From: Actinomycetota bacterium
Lineage (GTDB): Bacteria > Actinomycetota > Thermoleophilia > Gaiellales > Gaiellaceae
DNA length: 9,730 bases
Direction: 5' to 3'
Assembly (NCBI GenBank): GCA_003162235.1
Contig: PMMN01000078.1
Coordinates: 1,205 to 10,934 of the forward strand
Made by a program: the position numbers and the translations under genes. Under the pieces are notes generated by a model, which saw nothing but the letters and a program-made list of their open reading frames with translations, had not been told where the DNA came from and made no database searches. Positions 5,959 through 9,730 of this stretch are shown in pieces (within the stretch, counting starts at the first letter, position 1; every line of letters begins with the position of its first letter).

Positions 5959-6339
5959 ATGGCCGGTCGCAGAGCCGCCCGGCGAACCGCTCTCTTTCTC
6001 CTCTACCAGTGGGATCTGACCGGAAAGCCGCTCGCCTCCCTTTATGAGGGGGAGGTCGATCCCTTCGCTCTCGAGACCGCCACGGCTGTTTCCGAGCGCG
6101 CCGCCGATCTCGACGAACGGATCAACGAAATCCTGCAGGACTGGACGGCCGATCGCCTCGGGGCGCTGGAACGAAACATCCTTCGCATCGCCGTCTACGA
6201 GATCGAGGGAGCACGGGTGCCCTACGAGGTGGCCGTCAACGAGGCGGTCGAGCTGGCGAAGCGCTATACCACCGACGAGGCGGCGCGCCTGGTCAACGGC
6301 GCGCTCGGCAAGATCGCGAGAGAAGGAGGCAGCGAGTGA
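5959..6339 (+). CDS. nusB: Transcription antitermination factor NusB
   Basis: A 126-residue all-helical RNA-binding protein that with NusE (S10) binds boxA in rRNA leaders and promotes antitermination and rRNA processing. The N-terminal arginine-rich segment RRAARRTALFLLYQWDL and the C-terminal block ADRLGALERNILRIAVYEI-VPYEVAVNEAVELAKRYTTDEAARLVNGALGKIA (about 64-120) are classic. The length is slightly short of the usual 130-145. A Shine-Dalgarno (GGAGAGA, 5947-5953) lies 5 bp before the ATG. It follows the Asp23-like gene by 22 bp and shares a GTGA overlap with the next gene, so it belongs to the accB-ispA operon. Confidence 0.96.
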   Translation: MAGRRAARRTALFLLYQWDLTGKPLASLYEGEVDPFALETATAVSERAADLDERINEILQDWTADRLGALERNILRIAVYEIEGARVPYEVAVNEAVELAKRYTTDEAARLVNGALGKIAREGGSE

Positions 6340-6536
6340 GCGCGGAGGAAGCTTTGGCCAGAGCGGAGAAGCTGCTCGAACGGGTCGAGGAGGCCCGCAA
6401 GCGGCTCGAGCAAACCGACGACCCGGCGCAGTCGATCGAGATCCTGAGCGAGCTTGCCGAGCTGGCCAAGGAGGTAGAGGCAGAGCTGGGCCGCGCCCGC
6501 CGCGAGGCGGAGACGGAAGCGGATGCAGACGCCTGA
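6336..6536 (+). CDS. Small helical protein, possibly exodeoxyribonuclease VII small subunit (XseB-like)
   Basis: A 66-residue, highly charged (Glu/Lys/Arg/Ala) protein starting at GTG behind a near-perfect Shine-Dalgarno (AAGGAGG, 6323-6329, 6 bp spacing). Two predicted helices (EEALARAEKLLERVEEARKRLE, and SIEILSELAELAKEVEAELGRARREAE) are joined by TDDPAQ, the helix-turn-helix layout of XseB, which coats the XseA nuclease. Length and place between nusB and ispA also fit XseB. Against it: the first helix lacks the usual LExIVxxLExGxLxLEEAL wording, and no xseA lies upstream where it normally would. It overlaps nusB by 4 bp and ispA by 14 bp, so expression with them is near certain. The coding call is firm; the family is uncertain. 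Confidence 0.83.
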   Translation: MSAEEALARAEKLLERVEEARKRLEQTDDPAQSIEILSELAELAKEVEAELGRARREAETEADADA

Positions 6537-7290
6537 CCAGCTACTCGGATTGATCGAGGACTACCTGCTCGGGCTCGAGCTCTCGGGCGAGCTCGGCGAC
6601 CTGGGCGACTCGATGCGCTACGCGCTCGCCGGCGGCGGTAAGCGCATCCGGCCCGTGCTTTGTCTGGCAACCGCAGAAGCGATCGGCTGCGAGCCGGAGC
6701 GGGCGCTCGCCGCCGCCGCCGCGCTCGAGCTGGTACACAGCTTCTCGCTCGTCCACGACGACCTACCCGCCCTCGACGACGACGCCGAGCGGCGCGGGCG
6801 CCCGAGCACGCACATCCAGTGGGGAGAGGCGGTCGCCATTCTCGCCGGCGACGCACTTCTGGGCGAGGCGGTTCGCCTGGCTCTCACCTACCCGAGCCCG
6901 GCGGTCGCCCGCGAGCTGATCGAGGCGACGCAGGGAATGATCGGCGGCCAGTACCTGGACATCACCCACAGTGGCGACCTGGTCGAGCTACACCGGCTCA
7001 AGACCGGACGACTATTCGCCGCCGCGATCGGGCTGGCGCTCGAAGTCGCCGAGTTGCCCGGGCCCGAGCAGGCGCCCTGGCGCGCCTTCGCCGAGGAGTT
7101 AGGCCTGCTCTTCCAGCTCGTAGACGACCTGCTCGACCGTGACGGCCACGTGCTCGTCCACGGCGTCGAGACGACGCGGCGCCTGGCCGACGAGGCGGCC
7201 GAGCGAGCCCGGTTGTGCCTCGCTGGGATCGATGCCGATACCTCGGTGCTCGAGGGCATCGTCGAGAGCCTCGCTGCGCGTACGAACTAG
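6523..7290 (+). CDS. ispA: Short-chain polyprenyl diphosphate synthase (farnesyl/geranylgeranyl type)
   Basis: A 255-residue trans-prenyltransferase that condenses isopentenyl diphosphate with allylic diphosphates. Seen are GGGKRIRPVL at 37-46, the first Asp-rich motif DDLPALDDDAERRGRP (Asp79, Asp80, Asp85), KTG at 160-162 and the second Asp-rich motif FQLVDDLLD (Asp201, Asp202, Asp205). Phe74, five residues before the first motif, together with the two-residue insertion in that motif, points to a C15-C20 product. It is about 35-45 residues shorter than E. coli or Bacillus IspA: the segment after the second motif, normally GK-x2-GKD-x-K-x-TY, is replaced by RDGHVLVHGVETTRRLADEA, so the usual C-terminal Lys is missing. 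The ATG at 6523 overlaps the previous gene by 14 bp. It is probably the last gene of the operon. Confidence 0.93.
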   Translation: MQTPDQLLGLIEDYLLGLELSGELGDLGDSMRYALAGGGKRIRPVLCLATAEAIGCEPERALAAAAALELVHSFSLVHDDLPALDDDAERRGRPSTHIQWGEAVAILAGDALLGEAVRLALTYPSPAVARELIEATQGMIGGQYLDITHSGDLVELHRLKTGRLFAAAIGLALEVAELPGPEQAPWRAFAEELGLLFQLVDDLLDRDGHVLVHGVETTRRLADEAAERARLCLAGIDADTSVLEGIVESLAARTN

Positions 7291-7325
7291 ACGCTTAGCT
7301 GGAATAGCAGCCGAGTTCATCCTGG

Positions 7326-7343
7326 GATCGCTGTGGAGCGATC
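7326..7343 (+). terminator. Perfect 7-bp stem-loop after ispA
   Basis: GATCGCT (7326-7332) and AGCGATC (7337-7343) form a perfect inverted repeat around the tetraloop GTGG, 35 bp after the ispA stop. No T-tract follows. It may be a weak, T-less terminator of the acc-nusB-ispA operon or an operator for tlyA. Confidence 0.35.
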
Positions 7344-7350
7344 GTTACGG

Positions 7351-7391
7351 ATTCGCGACGATCCCGTTTCCCATTCGCGACGATTTCGTTG
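7351..7391 (+). repeat. Tandem direct repeat, 22-bp period, upstream of tlyA
   Basis: ATTCGCGACGAT occurs at 7351-7362 and again at 7373-7384. The copies stay alike beyond that (16 of 18 positions), and their 22-bp spacing is close to two turns of the helix. A partial relative, GCGATCGTT, lies at 7338-7346. Side-by-side sites on one DNA face would suit a regulator, but no factor is identified. Confidence 0.5.
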
Positions 7392-7483
7392 ATACCGTGT
7401 CACGCCCCGTGGGAGGGTGGGGGGAGGCGGGTGGATTAGCGAGGTGCCCCGGAACGCCGAGAAGCGCCCACGATGTCACGAAC

Positions 7484-8263
7484 ATGAGCAGCCGATCGAT
7501 CAAGAAACGCCTCGACATCCTGCTCGTGGAGCGCGGCCTCGCTGAGACCCGAGCTCAAGCCCAGGCGCTCGTGATGGCGGGTCGAGTGCGCGGTTACTCG
7601 AAGGCCGGGCAGCAGGTGGCCGAGGACGCCGAGATCGAGCTCACGGCGAAGGCTCCCTACGTCTCGCGCGGCGGCGAGAAGCTTGCTCATGCGCTCGACC
7701 TGCTCGGCGTCGATCCGGCCGGGAAGGACTGCCTCGACGTCGGCGCCTCGAGCGGCGGCTTCACCGATTGCCTGCTCCAGCGCGGCGCCCGGCGGGTGAT
7801 CGCGCTGGATGTCGGCTACGGGCAGCTCGCGCAGAAGCTGCGGGACGACTCTCGCGTGACCGTACTGGAGCGGGTGAACGCGCGTGAGCTGAAAGAGCTC
7901 GCTTTTGCACCCGAGCTGGTCGTCTGCGACGTCTCCTTCATCGGCCTCAAGCTCGTGCTGCCGCCGGCTCTCGCGCTAGCCGCGTCGGGCTGGCAGGCGC
8001 TGGCGCTGGTCAAGCCGCAGTTCGAGGCCGGCAGGGAGGAGGTCGGCAAGGGCGGCGTCGTCCGCGATCCGGAGATCCGTCGCCGGGTGGTGCGCGAGAT
8101 CGCGGAAGCTTCGCTCCACTGGCATGCGCGGGTGGCCGGCGTCGTAGACTCCGGGCTACCGGGTCCGAAGGGAAACAGAGAGATCTTCATCCACCTCGTC
8201 AACGCCCTCAAGCCGAAGCTCCCAGCCGAGCTCGAGGAATGGATTGCCGATGCCGCTCAATGA
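7484..8263 (+). CDS. tlyA: TlyA family rRNA (cytidine-2'-O)-methyltransferase
   Basis: A 259-residue protein of the family's usual length. The N-terminal S4 RNA-binding domain (KKRLDILLVERGLAETRAQAQALVMAGRV, about 7-65) leads to an FtsJ-like SAM domain with DVGASSGGFTDCLLQRGA at 85-102. The catalytic tetrad is complete: Lys66 (SRGGEKL), Asp149 (CDVSFIGL), Lys177 (VKPQFEAG) and Glu233 (GNREIF). Mycobacterial TlyA methylates a cytidine in 16S and one in 23S rRNA and affects capreomycin sensitivity; some homologues are called haemolysins. The ATG at 7484 is chosen because the frame upstream (open from 7139) encodes nothing conserved and crosses ispA. No Shine-Dalgarno is seen. It overlaps nadK by 14 bp. 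Confidence 0.95.
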   Translation: MSSRSIKKRLDILLVERGLAETRAQAQALVMAGRVRGYSKAGQQVAEDAEIELTAKAPYVSRGGEKLAHALDLLGVDPAGKDCLDVGASSGGFTDCLLQRGARRVIALDVGYGQLAQKLRDDSRVTVLERVNARELKELAFAPELVVCDVSFIGLKLVLPPALALAASGWQALALVKPQFEAGREEVGKGGVVRDPEIRRRVVREIAEASLHWHARVAGVVDSGLPGPKGNREIFIHLVNALKPKLPAELEEWIADAAQ

Positions 8264-9089
8264 GCCGGTGCGCAAGGCGGCCGTGATCACGCACGGCCGG
8301 GTCGAGACGATCGGCGACGGGCTCGAGCGCCTGCGCGCCGTAGCCGAGCGCAGCGGCGTGACGCTGCTCTTCCCCCATGAGGAGCGTGAGAAGCATGGTC
8401 TCCCTGACGGAGACGACGATGTTCGCCAGGCTGACCTCGTAGTCGTGCTCGGCGGCGACGGAACGATGCTGCGCACGCTCGACAGCCTCCTCGACAGCGG
8501 CATCCCGGTCTTCGGCGTCAACTACGGCCGCGTCGGCTTCCTGACCTCCGTCCCCGGCGCCGAGTTGGAGAGCGGCGTCGAGCGAGCCTTCGCCGGCGAC
8601 TACCGCCGGCTCGATCTCCCGACCCTCGAGGTCGAGGCGGACGGCCAGCGCCGCGCCGCGATCAACGACATCGTGCTCATCTCCGCGACGCACGGACGCG
8701 TCGTCGAGCTCAACTGGCAGGTCGGCGGCGAGGACTACGGCAAGGTCGCCTGCGACGGCATGGTCTGCGCGACCGCGATCGGATCGACCGCTTACAACCT
8801 CTCGAACGGAGGCCCGGTGCTGGTCTGGGGTATCGACGTGATGGCGATCACCTTCGTCGCCCCGCATACCCTCGCCGCGCGCCCGCTCGTGGTTCCGCGC
8901 GGGCAGTCGCTCGTGGCCCGCAACGAGACGGCCGACATCCCCGTATCGGTGCTCGTCGACGGTTATCCGCTGGCCCAGCTCGACTTCGGCCAGCATGCTC
9001 AGGTCATCTTCGGCGAGAAGCGCGGACTGCTGGCGCTGCTGCCGGAAGTGACCTTCGTGCGGCGCTTCCGCGAGATCTTCCCTTCCTAG
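8250..9089 (+). CDS. nadK: ATP-NAD kinase
   Basis: A 279-residue cytoplasmic enzyme that phosphorylates NAD to NADP. The motif LGGDGTMLR (67-75) holds the catalytic Asp70, and ACDGMVCATAIGSTAYNLSNGGP (167-189) forms the NAD-binding loop, followed by VAPHTLAARPLVVP (203-216). The usual NE pair is Asn139-Asp140, and TPTGSTAY reads TAIGSTAY, both mild changes. The ATG at 8250 is chosen; a TTG at 8244 is also possible because GAGGAA (8234-8239) lies 4 bp before it and 10 bp before the ATG. The overlap with tlyA (14 bp from the ATG) implies co-transcription. The tlyA-nadK-recN order is common in Gram-positive bacteria. Confidence 0.95.
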   Translation: MPLNEPVRKAAVITHGRVETIGDGLERLRAVAERSGVTLLFPHEEREKHGLPDGDDDVRQADLVVVLGGDGTMLRTLDSLLDSGIPVFGVNYGRVGFLTSVPGAELESGVERAFAGDYRRLDLPTLEVEADGQRRAAINDIVLISATHGRVVELNWQVGGEDYGKVACDGMVCATAIGSTAYNLSNGGPVLVWGIDVMAITFVAPHTLAARPLVVPRGQSLVARNETADIPVSVLVDGYPLAQLDFGQHAQVIFGEKRGLLALLPEVTFVRRFREIFPS

Positions 9090-9138
9090 AGCTCGGTTCG
9101 AAGACGCGTCCGGCGCTATCGACGGGGCGGGTGTGGTT

Positions 9139-9158
9139 CTGATTCGGCGCAGAATCGG
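9139..9158 (+). repeat. Inverted repeat downstream of nadK
   Basis: CTGATTC (9139-9145) and GAATCGG (9152-9158) form a 7-bp stem with one G-U pair and a 6-nt loop (GGCGCA), 50 bp after the nadK stop. It could help end nadK transcription, but it lacks a T-tract. Confidence 0.35.
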
Positions 9159-9228
9159 CACATCGAGAGGGGCTTTTCGTCTCGCCGGTACGGTACTTTT
9201 CAACGACCCCGCGGGCGGGTGGCTCGGC

Positions 9229-9253
9229 GACGGGCGCAGAGAGAAGCGCCGTT
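9229..9253 (+). repeat. Inverted repeat with purine loop
   Basis: Positions 9229-9237 pair with 9246-9253 as an eight-pair stem with one bulged G around the loop AGAGAGAA; the core is GGCGC with GCGCC. Function unknown. Confidence 0.3.
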
Positions 9254-9288
9254 ACGCGTCCGGTCGGAGGTTTTCCATTCCGCTTGGC

Positions 9289-9304
9289 GCTCTCGGTAGA
9301 GAGC
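9289..9304 (+). repeat. Perfect inverted repeat upstream of recN
   Basis: GCTCTC (9289-9294) and GAGAGC (9299-9304) pair perfectly around GGTA, ending 97 bp before the recN start. This could be an RNA hairpin or a protein-binding palindrome for recN control. Confidence 0.35.
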
Positions 9305-9342
9305 CGAGGAACGCGGCGCCCCCACCTGTCCAGAAGCGTCAA

Positions 9343-9372
9343 CTGTCCGCAGTCCTGCGCAGTCGCTAGCCT
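9343..9372 (+). promoter_or_regulatory. Possible recN promoter
   Basis: TAGCCT (9367-9372) fits an actinobacterial TAnnnT -10 box, with CTGTCC (9343-9348) 18 bp upstream as a weak -35. It would place the start near 9379, about 22 bp before the recN ATG. CTGTCCGCA loosely recalls the TTGTCAGTG element of LexA-independent DNA-damage promoters, but its spacing to the -10 (15 bp) does not match my recollection of that motif. Confidence 0.25.
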
Positions 9373-9401
9373 CTCCGAAGTGACCTTCGTCCGGGACTCC
9401 A

Positions 9402-9730
9402 ATGCTGCGTAGGCTCAAAATCGAGAACCTCGTTTTGATCCGCGAGGCCGAGCTCGAGTTCGCGCCCGGGCTGAATGCGATCACGGGTGAGACCGGCGCC
9501 GGCAAGACCATCCTCGCCCAGGCGATCGGGCTCCTACTCGGCCAGAAGGGCGAAGCTTCAGCGGTTGGGCCGGCCGCCGAGGAGGCGTATGTCGAGGCCG
9601 AGCTGGAACTGCCCGAGGGCTTGTTCGACGAAGAGGAGTTCGCGGCGCTGGCGGAGCTACAGCCCGACGGGGAGGACGGTCTCGTGCTGGCGCGGCGGGT
9701 CTTTGCCGACGGACGCACGCGCGCTTACGC
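9402..9730 (+). CDS. recN: DNA repair protein RecN, N-terminal fragment
   Basis: The first 109 residues of an SMC-like ATPase that acts in double-strand-break repair; the gene runs off the right edge. The ATG at 9402 yields the family start LRRLKIENLVLIREAELEFAPGLNAITG, then the Walker A loop GETGAGKT at 29-36 (Lys35, Thr36) and the strand LVLARRVFADGRTRAY at 94-109. Walker B, the signature motif and the coiled coil lie outside the window. No Shine-Dalgarno is visible before the ATG. The GTG at 9380 is out of frame. The place after nadK fits the Gram-positive order, though ahrC/argR, often found between, is absent. Confidence 0.95.
   Translation, partial: MLRRLKIENLVLIREAELEFAPGLNAITGETGAGKTILAQAIGLLLGQKGEASAVGPAAEEAYVEAELELPEGLFDEEEFAALAELQPDGEDGLVLARRVFADGRTRAY

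Larger units (their letters stand above)
7291..7483. other. Non-coding spacer between ispA and tlyA
   Basis: 193 bp with no supported gene. It contains the 7-bp hairpin and the 22-bp-period repeats annotated separately, then a G-rich stretch (GGGAGGGTGGGGGGAGGCGGG at 7411-7431). In Bacillus dxs lies between ispA and tlyA; here nothing like it is present. No clear promoter or ribosome-binding site for tlyA is visible. Confidence 0.6.
9090..9401. other. Non-coding, hairpin-rich spacer between nadK and recN
   Basis: 312 bp without a credible gene. It holds at least three inverted repeats, listed separately, plus CGAGA (9164-9168) facing TCTCG (9180-9184) around an 11-nt loop containing CTTTT. 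A GTG frame at 9133-9369 would encode a 78-residue arginine-rich peptide with no ribosome-binding site and no known family, so I do not call it. No LexA/SOS palindrome of the GAACnnnnGTTC type is visible. Confidence 0.6.

Noticed and set aside
9133..9369. 78-residue GTG-started frame between nadK and recN
   Set aside because: No Shine-Dalgarno, arginine-rich composition, no family resemblance, and it runs through several inverted repeats.
9301..9401. LexA/SOS box upstream of recN
   Set aside because: I looked for GAACnnnnGTTC-type palindromes on both strands and found only unpaired half-sites.

Overview
This 9.7 kb window is high-GC chromosomal housekeeping DNA, densely packed and coded entirely on the + strand. 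The gene order is aroB (3' end), aroQ, pepP, efp, a carboxyltransferase-like/AccB fusion, accC, an Asp23-family gene, nusB, a small XseB-like gene, ispA, tlyA, nadK and recN (5' part). This is the order known from Bacillus and other Firmicutes (yqhS-yqhT-efp ... accB-accC-yqhY-nusB ... xseB-ispA ... tlyA ... recN). Here the base composition is G+C-rich and actinobacterial in style, the start codons include GTG, and several genes lack a Shine-Dalgarno sequence. I infer a deep-branching Actinomycetota lineage such as Thermoleophilia or Rubrobacteria; this was not tested by any search.

Layout. (1) Positions 1-1638 hold the end of the shikimate genes aroB and aroQ, then an M24 aminopeptidase that overlaps aroQ by 4 bp. 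(2) Positions 1637-1722 hold a very long predicted RNA hairpin followed at once by a TACACT -10-like box, then efp. (3) Positions 2290-2368 hold a second hairpin and a possible -10 box. (4) Positions 2369-7290 are a long likely operon: fatty-acid synthesis (BCCP fusion, biotin carboxylase, Asp23/YqhY-like), then nusB, a helical XseB-like protein and a short-chain prenyl diphosphate synthase, mostly coupled by 4-14 bp overlaps. (5) Positions 7291-7483 are a non-coding spacer with a hairpin and tandem 22-bp-spaced direct repeats. (6) tlyA and nadK overlap. (7) Positions 9090-9401 are a non-coding, hairpin-rich spacer before recN.

The strongest unusual signal is the 600-residue protein at 2369-4171. 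Its first ~450 residues resemble the carboxyltransferase (OadA/PycB) half of pyruvate carboxylase, but every metal-binding position has been replaced. It is fused to a complete AccB-type biotin carrier and sits where plain accB sits in other genomes. This looks like a pseudo-enzyme scaffold or sensor built into acetyl-CoA carboxylase. A 21-codon leader ORF with a strong Shine-Dalgarno lies between it and accC. Other points worth a look are the pepP-efp hairpin, an EF-P with an uncommon PGKGG loop, and a shortened prenyl synthase.
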